Assembly: GCF_040047665.1 (NCBI RefSeq)
Contig: NZ_CP157355.1
Coordinates: 1,984,001-2,048,000 of the forward strand
Origin: Chitinibacter sp. FCG-7
GTDB lineage: Bacteria; Pseudomonadota; Gammaproteobacteria; Burkholderiales; Chitinibacteraceae
Direction: 5' to 3'
DNA: 64,000 nucleotides
The notes below the pieces were generated by a model. It ran no database searches. It was not told where the DNA came from and saw nothing but the letters and a program-made list of their open reading frames with translations. A program made the translations under genes and the position numbers. Shown piece after piece: positions 18,121 through 31,408 of the stretch. The stretch's first letter is position 1; each line of letters starts with the position of its first letter.

Positions 18121-18825
18121 ATGTATATTAATGAATTCGGTCAGCCACTGGGGCCAGTCGTCAACAACTGGCAAGGCGCGCGCTTTCCAGCCCCCAAAGT
18201 ATTAAGCGGCTGGGGCTGTCGTCTTGAGCCGCTGGATGCCGCTGTGCACGCGGCTGATCTCTGGCAGGCATTCAGTGCCGACAGCGGCGCAATGTGGACA
18301 TACTTTAGTGCAGGCCCCTACGCGAGTTTGGCCGAGTTTCACGCGGAACTGGCAGAACGTGCGCAGCAAGCTGACCCGCAGTATTACACGATCATTGATG
18401 CCAGCTCAGGTAGGGCGTTGGGGTTGGCCAGCTACTTGCGGATCATGCCCAGTGGCGGCAGTATCGAGGTGGGCTGGCTGCATTTTTCGCCCGCACTGCA
18501 GCGCACCCGATTAGCCACCGCAGCAATGGTGCTGATGATGGAATACGCCTTTGAATTAGGTTATCGCCGCTATGAATGGAAATGCAATGATCTAAATGCA
18601 CCTTCCAAACGTGCCGCAGAGCGATTGGGTTTTACCTTCGAGGGTATTTTCCGCAATGCCACGGTCAATAAAGGCCGTAGTCGTGATACGGCATGGTTTT
18701 CTATTCTGGATAGCGAATGGCCAAAGTTACAAGAGGCATACGAAGCTTGGTTGGACGATGCCAACTTCGATGGCACCGGTCAGCAGAAACGAAAATTAGC
18801 CGAATTTATGCCTCAGCACAGCTAA
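18121..18825 (+). CDS. GNAT-family acetyltransferase, RimJ/RimL type
   Basis: 234 residues. RimJ/RimL-like order: LSGWGCRLEPLDAAVHAADLW, then GSIEVGWLHFSPALQRTRLA and YRRYEWKCNDLNAPSKRAAE, ending RLGFTFEGIFRNATVNKGR. Known relatives acetylate N-terminal residues or small molecules. Last gene of the operon, followed by a terminator. Two GNAT genes flanking a rhodanese and a PaiB gene beside a MocR regulator is a set I recall from several proteobacteria. Confidence 0.88.
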   Translation: MYINEFGQPLGPVVNNWQGARFPAPKVLSGWGCRLEPLDAAVHAADLWQAFSADSGAMWTYFSAGPYASLAEFHAELAERAQQADPQYYTIIDASSGRALGLASYLRIMPSGGSIEVGWLHFSPALQRTRLATAAMVLMMEYAFELGYRRYEWKCNDLNAPSKRAAERLGFTFEGIFRNATVNKGRSRDTAWFSILDSEWPKLQEAYEAWLDDANFDGTGQQKRKLAEFMPQHS

Positions 18826-18826
18826 A

Positions 18827-18852
18827 ACTCAGCCCGCGCCAGCGGGCTGAGT
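18827..18852 (+). terminator. Terminator of the GNAT/rhodanese/PaiB operon
   Basis: Stem ACTCAGCCCGC/GCGGGCTGAGT with a four-base loop, followed by GCTTTTCG, directly after the stop codon. Confidence 0.8.
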
Positions 18853-19064
18853 GCTTTTCGAATCTGGTTTTGCTCGGTTTGAGTGTTCTGTTTCGTTGTT
18901 TCTGCCCACTGCGCGCAATTTTTGCTGGTTTTTCCGCGTTTTGCTGAGCGTTTCGCTGGTGCTGTTGTTTGTCTTTCTGCGCTTTTTGCCAAAATAATTC
19001 GATTTTCGTTTCCTTTCCGATCAATCACTTAGCACCTTTGTTGGATTTTCTTCGCCGATAGGTG

Positions 19065-19093
19065 TTGACGACTTCTAGGGGCGTGGGTATAGT
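19065..19093 (+). promoter_or_regulatory. rRNA operon promoter
   Basis: TTGACG (19065-19070) and TATAGT (19088-19093) are separated by exactly 17 bases, 230 bases upstream of the 16S gene. The region before it, from 18853, is T-rich with no gene. Confidence 0.8.
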
Positions 19094-19153
19094 TCGGCCT
19101 CTCTGCTGATGACGCAGCGAAACGAAGTAGTCGTTTCTCTGGTTGTTCAGCCC

Positions 19154-19165
19154 GATCTTTAACAA
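19154..19165 (+). promoter_or_regulatory. boxA antitermination site in the rRNA leader
   Basis: GATCTTTAACAA resembles the NusB/NusE boxA (TGCTCTTTAACA). A second boxA-like GTTCTTTAACAA lies at 21314-21325, before 23S. Confidence 0.7.
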
Positions 19166-19168
19166 ATT

Positions 19169-20899
<1,731 letters not shown>

Positions 20900-20974
20900 A
20901 GATTTTGAAGATACAGAGAAAGTAGCTGAGCAATGAAGCAATTCATTGTTGGGTTACGGACTTGGTTGGAAGCT

Positions 20975-21051
20975 GGGTCAGTAGCTCAGTCGGTTAGAGC
21001 ACCGTCTTGATAAGGCGGGGGTCGCTGGTTCGATTCCAGCTTGACCCACCA
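20975..21051 (+). tRNA. tRNA-Ile (GAT)
   Basis: 77 bases with encoded CCA. Anticodon GAT at 21009-21011, acceptor GGGTCAG paired with TTGACCC. Usual place in the 16S-23S spacer. Confidence 0.97.
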
Positions 21052-21089
21052 TTGATTCATCAGTGGAAACAGCTTAGTAATGCCAGATT

Positions 21090-21165
21090 GGGGGATTAGC
21101 TCAGTTGGGAGAGCACCTGCTTTGCAAGCAGGGGGTCGTCGGTTCGATCCCGTCATCCTCCACCA
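21090..21165 (+). tRNA. tRNA-Ala (TGC)
   Basis: 76 bases with encoded CCA. Anticodon loop CTTTGCAAG, acceptor GGGGGAT paired with ATCCTCC. Follows tRNA-Ile by 38 bases. Confidence 0.97.
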
Positions 21166-21173
21166 ATCAAACT

Positions 21174-21415
21174 GTGAGGTGTTAGGCGTGAAGAGTAAGG
21201 TGTAAAACCTGTTCCAAACTAGCTTAAACGAGATATCACAATTGAAGCAATTAACACCGTTAGTTGTTTGAATTCTGATTTCTTAAATCAGCGGCGATTT
21301 AATTGGCTGTATCGTTCTTTAACAAAATAGAAGAAGTAATATCTCCTAATTAAACAATGTAGGAGTGAAGTTGGGTTTGAGGTTTACGCCTCACGCCTTA
21401 CGCCTCACTCCTTAC
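21174..21415 (+). repeat. Imperfect inverted repeat in the 16S-23S spacer
   Basis: Arms of about 35 bases, 21174-21209 and 21381-21415, are reverse complements with some mismatches. Each arm is itself a tandem of GAGGCGTAA-like units. They enclose boxA and could form a long stem ahead of 23S. Confidence 0.6.
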
Positions 21416-21545
21416 AGTATGAAATTGGGTTGATTGTATCTGCTAGTCGAAAGACTAGCCGTTGAATAGCCTGAGAAACTATTCAACAAGTCGTAAATAC
21501 CGATACTCTAAACCGAGATCACGGTAAAACGTGTTTGAGGTTATA

Positions 21546-24433
<2,888 letters not shown>

Positions 24434-24591
24434 ATAACCTGAGACGCGTTATGCGATGAAGGTGCAATCGACCCGATTGCGAATTGTTGAATAAAGAGAT
24501 GAACCGGAAGCATGCGAATGCGACTGATGAAAGATTACTTCTTCTATTGATTTCGAGTAGTTGTTTGAAAAAACAGCGACTCACCCAGTTT

Positions 24592-24708
24592 TGTCTGGTG
24601 ACCATAGCGAGGTGGTCCCACTCCTTCCCATCCCGAACAGGACAGTGAAACGCCTCAGCGCCGATGATAGTGCGGATTGCCCGTGTGAAAGTAGGTCATT
24701 GCCAGACT
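24592..24708 (+). rRNA. rrf: 5S ribosomal RNA, copy 1
   Basis: About 117 bases with GTGGTCCCAC and GTGAAACGCC cores. Terminal helix begins TGTCTGG and ends CCAGAC. Followed by its own hairpin. Confidence 0.96.
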
Positions 24709-24720
24709 TCCCTATTCAAG

Positions 24721-24743
24721 TACCCAGCTCGGTGAGCTGGGTA
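24721..24743 (+). terminator. Hairpin after first 5S gene
   Basis: TACCCAGCTC/GAGCTGGGTA stem with a short loop, followed by a T-rich stretch. Similar in sequence to the hairpin after the second 5S. Confidence 0.7.
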
Positions 24744-24818
24744 CTTGTTTATTTGTGAAATACCCAGAATTTGGTGTTTTGTGAGCCAGTCCAGCGGACA
24801 CAAAAGACTTACCAGTTT

Positions 24819-24935
24819 TGTTTGGTGACCATAGCGAGGTGGTCCCACTCCTTCCCATCCCGAACAGGACAGTGAAACGCCTCAGCGCCGATGATAGTGC
24901 GGATTGCCCGTGTGAAAGTAGGTCATTGCCAAACT
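24819..24935 (+). rRNA. rrf: 5S ribosomal RNA, copy 2 (tandem)
   Basis: Near-identical tandem duplicate of the first 5S, including part of the flanks. Terminal helix is TGTTTGG...CCAAAC: relative to copy 1 a C-G pair became T-A on both strands, so pairing is kept. This covariation implies both copies are under selection. Confidence 0.95.
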
Positions 24936-24943
24936 CCCCATAC

Positions 24944-24972
24944 TGACCCAGCTCGAAGAGCTGGGTCTTTTG
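24944..24972 (+). terminator. Terminator of the rRNA operon
   Basis: GACCCAGCTC/GAGCTGGGTC stem followed by TTTTG. Confidence 0.8.
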
Positions 24973-24997
24973 CTATCTACGGTATAAAGATGTATGG

Positions 24998-25029
24998 AAA
25001 AAAGCCCAACTCGCTGAGTTGGGCTTTTT
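24998..25029 (-). terminator. Terminator of ubiVT, bidirectional in form
   Basis: AAAAAGCCCAACTC/GAGTTGGGCTTTTT with A- and T-runs on both sides, lying between the convergent rRNA operon and ubiT. Confidence 0.85.
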
Positions 25030-25043
25030 GTTTCATGCGAATA

Positions 25044-25475
25044 TTAAATGCCGAATCGCAGGCGGATTGGCTGCGGGATTCTTTCGAATAGCGGTGAGAA
25101 ATCGGTGGCATCCATCAGGTTTTTCAGCTGTAAACCCAGCTCGGTATCGCCAGCAATGGTCAGGCGGCGTTGGAAAAACAGCGTGTCGGGGTCTTCCTGT
25201 CGTCGGGCGATAATCCAGTAATCTGCCAGACTCGCGCCAAAGATCACATCTGGCGTTTGCGTGCTGGTGACAAAGCGCCCGCACTGAAAACTATACGAGA
25301 GCCCGCAGCCGATGTCGCTGGCTTGCAGGCGTACCGTACGACCTTCCAGCCAGCCGAAGTCTTCTTCTGGCCACAATTGATGGTGTACCAAGTTCAGCGT
25401 CGTCACTACCCCTAAGGCTGGCGGGGCTTCCGGTAGTCTTTGCAAAACACGAATTATGGCTTGGGGGATTTTCAT
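25044..25475 (-). CDS. ubiT: UbiT, SCP2-domain lipid-binding accessory protein
   Basis: 143 residues with an SCP2 sterol-carrier-like domain ([20 protein letters not shown], then [20 protein letters not shown]). In E. coli, UbiT is needed with UbiU and UbiV for ubiquinone synthesis without oxygen and is thought to carry the lipid intermediate. Its ATG overlaps the ubiV stop by four bases, so the pair is one operon. Assignment rests on the domain plus the ubiV neighbour. Confidence 0.88.
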   Translation of the reverse strand: MKIPQAIIRVLQRLPEAPPALGVVTTLNLVHHQLWPEEDFGWLEGRTVRLQASDIGCGLSYSFQCGRFVTSTQTPDVIFGASLADYWIIARRQEDPDTLFFQRRLTIAGDTELGLQLKNLMDATDFSPLFERIPQPIRLRFGI

Positions 25476-26353
25476 TGCGAGGCTCCCTGCATGGATCGGA
25501 TACCTGCCTGGCCATGCCAGTAACCATTGACTAGGCCTTCCGGATTGATCTGCGTCCAGTTTGCAGTATTTGCATGGGTATTGATCTGTGAATAATAAGC
25601 AGCAATGATTTCAGCTGTATACCCTGCTTGTGGGCTAATGCGCAGATAGTCGATATTGCGTAGTTGTGGCACATCGTTAATCAGCGCATGACAGGCTGCC
25701 GATTGGGTTTGAATGCCATTGATGCGTAGGAAATCCTGCCCCTCGCGGGTTTTTAGCAACATGCCATCGGCGTGTTCGATGCATTTAAACTCACACGCAT
25801 CCTTGCTTAGATCAAAGTGACGGGCAGTGAAGCAGCGGGCTGAAAACGCCAGTGGTAAGCGGCCATGCGCAAAAATCTCGGTTTCAATCGCCACTGTTTT
25901 TTCGGCCAGAATTGCAGCTACAGTGTTTGCACTGGCTTCCAATGGGGCTACCCAGCGCGTTGCGCCTGCATTGGCGTGCCAATCGAGCGCCGGGCCGTTG
26001 TAGATATTCAAGTGCGGCCCGGCGATGTAGGCGATACCTGCCTCACGGGCGATGCGGATCGCGCCCAAATCATTCGCTTCCAATAAGCCGCCAGCTTGGG
26101 CGAGTTTGCGCAGGCTGGAGAGATCAGAGCCTGATTCCAGTACGGCTTGCGAGCTGTAGATAACTTGCTTGCCGCTTTGCGCCAGCTCGGTGCCCAGCGC
26201 CAGCCAGTCGGCAGTGCGCAATTCATGCCGCCGTGCGCAGACGACTTCACCTAAATAAATGCTGAGCACTGGCCAATCGGCTGCTTGGGCGTAAAAATCG
26301 AGCACCTGTTGTTTGGGCCAGTAATAGAGTAAAGGACCTAGGGTCAATTGCAT
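25472..26353 (-). CDS. ubiV: UbiV, U32-family Fe-S protein for anaerobic ubiquinone synthesis
   Basis: 293 residues, peptidase-U32-like barrel. In E. coli the UbiU-UbiV complex hydroxylates the ubiquinone ring without O2 and binds a 4Fe-4S cluster through four cysteines. Here candidate ligands are Cys in EVVCARRHE and three in [32 protein letters not shown] is diagnostic. First gene of the ubiVT operon. An FNR-like site lies 100 bases upstream. Confidence 0.92.
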   Translation of the reverse strand: MQLTLGPLLYYWPKQQVLDFYAQAADWPVLSIYLGEVVCARRHELRTADWLALGTELAQSGKQVIYSSQAVLESGSDLSSLRKLAQAGGLLEANDLGAIRIAREAGIAYIAGPHLNIYNGPALDWHANAGATRWVAPLEASANTVAAILAEKTVAIETEIFAHGRLPLAFSARCFTARHFDLSKDACEFKCIEHADGMLLKTREGQDFLRINGIQTQSAACHALINDVPQLRNIDYLRISPQAGYTAEIIAAYYSQINTHANTANWTQINPEGLVNGYWHGQAGIRSMQGASQ

Positions 26354-26452
26354 ATTGGTACCAATTGTGTGGGTTTATGGACTTTCTACAACAGTAATAT
26401 TGGATGCGATTTCTACATGGCGAAGATTCGCCGTTATTTCGGTGGAAAATTA

Positions 26453-26466
26453 ACGATATAAATCAA
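26453..26466 (-). promoter_or_regulatory. FNR/Anr-like box upstream of ubiV
   Basis: On the minus strand, TTGAT-TTAT-ATCGT against the consensus TTGAT-N4-ATCAA: eight of ten positions. It lies 100 bases before ubiV and 155 before the divergent membrane-protein gene. No strong -10 was picked out. Confidence 0.45.
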
Positions 26467-26620
26467 TTGGATATATTTCAGTTTCCTGTGCAATACTCGA
26501 AAACCTGCATGTAATTTATGTTGAGTGAACTACGTCACACAAAATCCGCTGCGGCTTGCACTGCTGAAATGTTTTAATTTTGCAAAGCATGTGCTTAAAA
26601 AAACAGTAATGAGAAAATAA

Positions 26621-27244
26621 ATGAGTGAAAGTTCATTGCGCGTCCTGGTGTTATTCCCGCATTTACTAGCTTGCTGCGTTGCCTTGGGTGCCATTTTATT
26701 GTCCGATGCCAAATTCCTGCTTAAACGCGGTGTACTTAATGATCAGGAACGTGCCGCATTGCATGATTTAAGCCGCGTTGCCTGTATTGCGCTGGGTTTT
26801 CTCTGGCTGACGGGTTTGAGCATTATTGCGATTGATTTTGGACATTTTCCTTCCTGGGCCGAATTAGTTAGCAAGCCTAAACTCATCGCCAAATTAACCG
26901 TGGTGATTATTTTGAGCATCAATGGTTATTTATTACATCGCTTTGTCCTGCCACATTTTGTGCAGAAAACCGATCTGAATCAGCTAGCGCACCGCCGTAT
27001 TTATCTGATGCTAATGCTGGGTGCATTATCAGGTGCATCGTGGGTGTTTGCCGCTTTCCTGGGGATTGCCCGTCCTTTGACTGCCATCTTGGGTTACTCC
27101 GGTTTTATGGTGACTTATCTGGTGATCGTGCTGGGCGCAATCGCTTCGGCCTCACTGTTTGCCAAACATATCTTTATTCCATCCATTCCTACCAAGCCCG
27201 TGCGTCAGGCTCGCTCACGCAAAGGTCAAAGGGCTACCGCTTAG
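26621..27244 (+). CDS. Polytopic membrane protein of unknown function
   Basis: 207 residues with about five or six membrane helices (LLACCVALGAILLSD, CIALGFLWLTGLSIIAI, LTVVIILSINGYLLH, LMLGALSGASWVFAAFLGI, YLVIVLGAIASASLFA). I do not recognise a named family with confidence. It lies between ubiV and ubiU, divergent from the first and overlapping the stop of the second by four bases tail to tail. Histidines in or near helices (FPHLL, LHRFVLPHF) would suit haem or metal binding, but that is conjecture. Ends in a basic tail. Confidence 0.75.
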   Translation: MSESSLRVLVLFPHLLACCVALGAILLSDAKFLLKRGVLNDQERAALHDLSRVACIALGFLWLTGLSIIAIDFGHFPSWAELVSKPKLIAKLTVVIILSINGYLLHRFVLPHFVQKTDLNQLAHRRIYLMLMLGALSGASWVFAAFLGIARPLTAILGYSGFMVTYLVIVLGAIASASLFAKHIFIPSIPTKPVRQARSRKGQRATA

Positions 27245-28248
27245 CGCCATGGCCGGCTATAGGCACCCAGTGTTTGCTGGTGGCCTTCTGACACCTTGTC
27301 CAGTGCCTGTTGCCACGCGGGCTTGACCGTGTAGCGCGGGTCAGCGGCGGCATCAAGCGCGGCGCGCAATGTTTTGGTGACTTCAGCGGTATAGGCCGGA
27401 CTGCGCTGGCGGCCTTCCACTTTGATCGCACGCACGCCAATCCGTAATAGCTCTGGCAACACCGATAAGGCGTTCAGGCTGGTCGGTTCTTCCAGTGCAT
27501 AATAAGTGGCGTCGTTCACTTCAAAACGCCCTTTGCACAGTGTTGGATAACCGGTCGGCTCACCAGCCTCGAAATGATCGATCAATATGCCATTGAGCCG
27601 TGTATCCATAGTATTGCCCTGCGGAAGCCATTGCACATGGCTTGCAGGCGAACACACCCCATGGGTATTTGGTGACTCGCCCGTTGCATAGCTCGATAAA
27701 ATACAGCGCCCTTCGGCCATGACGCATAAGCTACCAAAGCCGAAAACTTCAATCTCAACCGTCGTGTTTTTAATCACGTATTCCACCTGCGGTAGCATCA
27801 GCACGCGTGGTAGCACGGCGCGGCGAATGCCAAAATAATCCTGCGCCAGATTCACCGCTTCAAAATTGGTTGCCGAGCCCTGCACCGACAAATGGCGATT
27901 GAGCTGCGGATGCACGCGCATTGCATAGTCAAGCAAGCCCAAGTCGGCCAGGATGACCGCATTAGCACCGGCGTCGGCGGCGGCATCAATCGCGGCATGC
28001 CATTCTTTGACGCGGCCTGCCTGTGCGTAGGTATTGATCGCCACCAGTACCTCTCGGCCACGCGACTGGGCGTATTCAATGCCGCTGCGGATTTGCGTAT
28101 CGGTGAAATTGAGCCCGGCAAAATTGCGCGCATTGGTGGCATTTTTAAACCCCAGATACACCGCATCGGCACCGTGATCGACGGCGGCTTTCAGTGCGGG
28201 CAGGCTGCCGGCAGGGCAAATCAGTTCAGGCAGTGTGGCAGCGGACAT
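27241..28248 (-). CDS. ubiU: UbiU, U32-family Fe-S protein for anaerobic ubiquinone synthesis
   Basis: 335 residues; partner of UbiV. U32 features: ELICPAGSLPALKAAVDHGADAVYLG at the N-terminus, then VEIEVFGFGSLCVMAEGRC and GVCSPASHV, giving three cysteines of the expected 4Fe-4S set. In E. coli, ubiU and ubiV form one operon; here ubiU is separate from ubiVT by the membrane gene but in the same orientation. An FNR-like site lies 67 bases upstream of the ATG. Confidence 0.92.
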   Translation of the reverse strand: MSAATLPELICPAGSLPALKAAVDHGADAVYLGFKNATNARNFAGLNFTDTQIRSGIEYAQSRGREVLVAINTYAQAGRVKEWHAAIDAAADAGANAVILADLGLLDYAMRVHPQLNRHLSVQGSATNFEAVNLAQDYFGIRRAVLPRVLMLPQVEYVIKNTTVEIEVFGFGSLCVMAEGRCILSSYATGESPNTHGVCSPASHVQWLPQGNTMDTRLNGILIDHFEAGEPTGYPTLCKGRFEVNDATYYALEEPTSLNALSVLPELLRIGVRAIKVEGRQRSPAYTAEVTKTLRAALDAAADPRYTVKPAWQQALDKVSEGHQQTLGAYSRPWR

Positions 28249-28573
28249 CGCAATATCCCGATTTTCTAGCTGTATGCAGAAAGTGCAGCTTAGAGCCTGC
28301 GCGCCAGCATGGCTTTAATGCAGGTCAAATTTTGTGTCACTGCTTTTGGCTGAAAGGGAGTAGTTCCAAAGTGATGCATGGCCGATCAGCTGCAGGGATT
28401 TCGTGCCTATTTGCGGCAAAAACGCTGAATTCAGTAAATTAATTAGGCAATTAGTGCAAAACTGGCTTGGCGTGCGGCCTGTCTTGCTAGAAAATACGGG
28501 TACGAATGATTACTGGCTACAGGCACACTACGGGCTATCCGTCCGCAGTTGGACACCTAGAAGGGATTACACA
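28249..28573. other. Divergent spacer between ubiU and gnd
   Basis: Holds the FNR-like box for ubiU and, toward 28570, the gnd ribosome-binding site. An open frame extends upstream of gnd from 28403 but has no similarity to the enzyme and no good start. Confidence 0.5.
28315..28328 (-). promoter_or_regulatory. FNR/Anr-like box upstream of ubiU
   Basis: Minus strand TTGAC-CTGC-ATTAA against TTGAT-N4-ATCAA: eight of ten positions, symmetric. It lies 67 bases before ubiU, a reasonable distance for activation. Confidence 0.5.
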
Positions 28574-29485
28574 ATGAATATCGCAATGATCGGTTTGGGC
28601 AAAATGGGCGGCAATATGGCGCGCCGTCTCGCGCGTGGCGGAGCCAATGTGTTTGGCTTTGATGTCAGCGCTGAGACGCGTGAAGGCTTGGCAAAAGAAG
28701 AAGCCAACTTCCGTGCCTTTGCTTCTGTGCCTGAATTGATCGCTGCGCTGCCAACGCCGCGCGTGGTGTGGCTGATGCTGCCATCGGGTGATATTTCTGA
28801 AGCCGCGTTTGCCGAAATGAAAACCCTGCTCGCGCCTGGCGACTTGATCATCGACGGCGCGAACGCCATGTATAAAGACAGCCAGCGCCATGCGGCTGAA
28901 TTGGCTGAGCTGAATATCAAATTTGTTGATGCTGGTGTTTCTGGCGGCGTTTGGGGCTTGCAGAATGGTTATTGTTTGATGTTTGGTGGTGATAAAGATG
29001 CCGCTGAAATCGCCACGCCATTTATGAAAATCTTGGCTCCCGATGCGACTCGCGGCTGGACGCACACCGGCCCTGCTGGCTCTGGCCACTACACCAAAAT
29101 GCTGCATAACGGCATTGAATACGGCATGATGCAAGCGTTTGCCGAAGGCTTTGCAATGCTCAAGGCGAAGAAAGAATTCGATCTGGACGTGGCTGAAATC
29201 GCCGAAACCTGGCGCCATAGCTCGGTCGTGCGCTCATGGTTGCTCGACTTGGTGGCAGAATCATTCTCGCATGACGTTGAATTGGCCGATTTGAACGCCT
29301 ACGTGCCTGATTCTGGTGAAGGTCGTTGGTCGGTGCTGGAATCGGTTGAGCTGGGCGTACCTGCCCCAGTGATGGCAACGAGCTTGTATGCGCGCTTTGC
29401 TTCACGCGGCAATGACGACTACGCAATGAAAATGTTGTCGTTGATGCGTAATGCCTTCGGCGGCCACGCCATGTCGAAAAAGTAA
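28574..29485 (+). CDS. gnd: 6-phosphogluconate dehydrogenase, decarboxylating (short type)
   Basis: 303 residues. Converts 6-phosphogluconate to ribulose 5-phosphate with CO2 release. The start is ATG 28574 with AAGGGA upstream. N-terminal Rossmann motif IGLGKMGGNMARR, substrate loop DAGVSGGVWG and catalytic KMLHNGIEYGMMQ are present. About 300 residues is the length of the GntZ/YqeC-like branch, which is often NAD-preferring, not the 470-residue NADP enzyme. Single gene with a strong terminator. Confidence 0.93.
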   Translation: MNIAMIGLGKMGGNMARRLARGGANVFGFDVSAETREGLAKEEANFRAFASVPELIAALPTPRVVWLMLPSGDISEAAFAEMKTLLAPGDLIIDGANAMYKDSQRHAAELAELNIKFVDAGVSGGVWGLQNGYCLMFGGDKDAAEIATPFMKILAPDATRGWTHTGPAGSGHYTKMLHNGIEYGMMQAFAEGFAMLKAKKEFDLDVAEIAETWRHSSVVRSWLLDLVAESFSHDVELADLNAYVPDSGEGRWSVLESVELGVPAPVMATSLYARFASRGNDDYAMKMLSLMRNAFGGHAMSKK

Positions 29486-29543
29486 GCGATTACGCTTATT
29501 GAAAAGCCTGCGCGGGACTTCACCGCGCTGAGCTATCAGCCCC

Positions 29544-29570
29544 AAACGCCGTCTTTGACGGCGTTTTTTT
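29544..29570 (+). terminator. Terminator of gnd
   Basis: AAACGCCGTC/GACGGCGTTT stem with a short TTT loop, then a run of T. Confidence 0.9.
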
Positions 29571-29611
29571 ACAAATGAATATTTAACTTAGCCACTATCG
29601 AGATTTCTGAG

Positions 29612-30127
29612 ATGCCTATTGTTCGACTTATTGAAGGGCCCGTAGGTGCAGGCAAGTCTACCTTTTCAGGTTCATTAGTGACCGACACTAACGGCGTACA
29701 TATTGCCCTTGATGAATGGTTCGCAAGACTGTTTAGTTCAGACCGTCCGGAGGGTGATTTCATTCCTTGGTATATTGCTCGGAAAGAACGCCTTTTGGAG
29801 CTCATCTGGACTCATAGCAAAACCATTCTCAATTCTGGCGCAGATGTGATTCTCGAGCTTGGGCTTATCCAGAGGCAGCAGCGAATGGACTTCTGTCGTC
29901 AGGTAATCTCTGAAGGTTACGCTCTAGTGATGTACGAACTCGATGCTCCTAGAGAGGTACGCAGAGCCCGAGTTCACGATCGCAATTTAAATCGAGGAGC
30001 CACGTTTTCTATGGTTGTCCCGGATCATATTTTCGAAATTGCCAGCAATATGTGGGAGCCTTCGGATGAGTTTGAACGCGATGAGTATGCAATTGAATAT
30101 GTATCGTCAACTGTTGGTGATGAATGA
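29612..30127 (+). CDS. P-loop kinase/ATPase of the AAA_33 type
   Basis: 171 residues. Walker A is EGPVGAGKSTFSG at residues 8-20, followed by an LDEWFARLF acceptor-side aspartate, VILELGLIQRQQR, and a lid-like arginine region (EVRRARVHDRNLNRG). This layout is that of small kinases such as the chloramphenicol phosphotransferase/zeta-toxin-like group, so it probably phosphorylates a small molecule. No antitoxin gene lies beside it, which argues against a zeta toxin. Codon use is somewhat more AT-rich than the neighbours. Confidence 0.75.
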   Translation: MPIVRLIEGPVGAGKSTFSGSLVTDTNGVHIALDEWFARLFSSDRPEGDFIPWYIARKERLLELIWTHSKTILNSGADVILELGLIQRQQRMDFCRQVISEGYALVMYELDAPREVRRARVHDRNLNRGATFSMVVPDHIFEIASNMWEPSDEFERDEYAIEYVSSTVGDE

Positions 30128-30232
30128 TGACCAACTCTCAATGAGGCAAGAATTTTCCGCCCCTCTTCTCGCCATTTCGCCGTAATACCGCGATAATTGC
30201 GACTCTTTGATTTTCTTTTTGGAATCTGCGCC

Positions 30233-31231
30233 ATGCATCATCAGCACATGCTCAAATCTTATATATATCACGGCCTGACCGCTGGCCCCAAGCTGGTGGT
30301 GCTCGGCGCGGTGCATGGCAATGAGATTTGTGGCCCGATCGCGATTGAGCGCATCATGCGCGAGCTGGACGCGGGTGAATTGGTGCTGCAGCGTGGTCAG
30401 ATTACCTTTATCCCCATCACCAATCCGCTGGCGCATGCCAAAAACGAGCGCAATGGTGATCGCAACCTGAACCGCAATCTGCGCCCGAATGCCTTGCCGC
30501 ATGATTTTGAAGATCGCATCGCCAATATGCTGTGCCCGATTCTGGAGCAGCAGGATGTGCTGCTTGATCTGCATTCAACGACCAACCCGCCGGGCGAGCC
30601 GTTTATCATGCTCGGGCCAGAAAACAATGATGGTGAATTGTCGCCATTTTCCCGCGCCGCCGAAGAAGAAGCGCTCGCCGTGCGTCTTGGGCCAAAACGT
30701 ATCGTTGAAGGCTGGCTGGAAACTTACGCCGAAGGCGTGAAAAATCGCCTCGCCCATAGCAATGCCAGCGAGCGCGCGCAAATGCTCAGTACCGACCCAA
30801 GCTACGGCGTCGGCACCACTGAATACACGCGCGCCCATGGCGGTATTTCGCTGACTTTGGAATGTGGCCAGCATCTGGATGCCGATGCGCCTGAAGTGGC
30901 CTACCAAGCCATTCGCAACACCATCGCCCAACTGCATTTGGCCGATTTGCCCGCGCCTGCGGTACAAACCGAGTTTGAGTTACTCAAACTCACGCAAGTG
31001 ATTGATCGCCACGATGCCGGTGATGCCTTTGTGAAAACTTGGGCGAGCTTCGATAAATTACACGCTGGCGATGTGATCGGCCACCGCGCCGACGGCAGCG
31101 CCGTGACCGCGCCAGCTGATGGCTACATCCTGTTCCCGAATCCGGCTGCCAATCCGGGTAATGAGTGGTTCTACTTCGCCCAGCATAGCGACCGGCTGGT
31201 CGATGGGATGAAATCAACGCGGTATGCATGA
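30233..31231 (+). CDS. Succinylglutamate desuccinylase/aspartoacylase-family zinc hydrolase
   Basis: About 332 residues, M14-like amidohydrolase. Zinc ligands are in LGAVHGNEICG and, later, LLDLHSTTNPP; the NLNRNL motif binds the substrate carboxylate. The catalytic glutamate is likely in SLTLECGQH. The start is ATG 30233 or 30248; neither has a strong ribosome-binding site. Family members cleave N-acyl amino acids (AstE, aspartoacylase); substrate here unknown. No ast genes are nearby, so AstE proper is unlikely. Confidence 0.87.
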   Translation: MHHQHMLKSYIYHGLTAGPKLVVLGAVHGNEICGPIAIERIMRELDAGELVLQRGQITFIPITNPLAHAKNERNGDRNLNRNLRPNALPHDFEDRIANMLCPILEQQDVLLDLHSTTNPPGEPFIMLGPENNDGELSPFSRAAEEEALAVRLGPKRIVEGWLETYAEGVKNRLAHSNASERAQMLSTDPSYGVGTTEYTRAHGGISLTLECGQHLDADAPEVAYQAIRNTIAQLHLADLPAPAVQTEFELLKLTQVIDRHDAGDAFVKTWASFDKLHAGDVIGHRADGSAVTAPADGYILFPNPAANPGNEWFYFAQHSDRLVDGMKSTRYA

Positions 31232-31283
31232 TGAGGTATTGCTCGCTAGGCCATATACAAATTGGTTTTGCGTGATATACATC

Positions 31284-31316
31284 AAAACCGCCAGTTCGCA
31301 CTGGCGGTTTTTTTTG
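31284..31316 (+). terminator. Terminator of the AstE-like gene
   Basis: AAAACCGCCAGT/ACTGGCGGTTTT around TCGC, followed by a long T run. Confidence 0.9.
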
Positions 31317-31408
31317 CGCACTCAGATGCAGCCTTCCAACACCCCGCGCTAAATCCTTCGTTTACGCTGGATGTAATGGTCTAATCATGTCATTCAAGGA
31401 GGGGATAT

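Noticed and set aside
29612..30127. Zeta-type toxin
   Set aside because: There is no adjacent antitoxin gene and the fold is equally that of small-molecule kinases.
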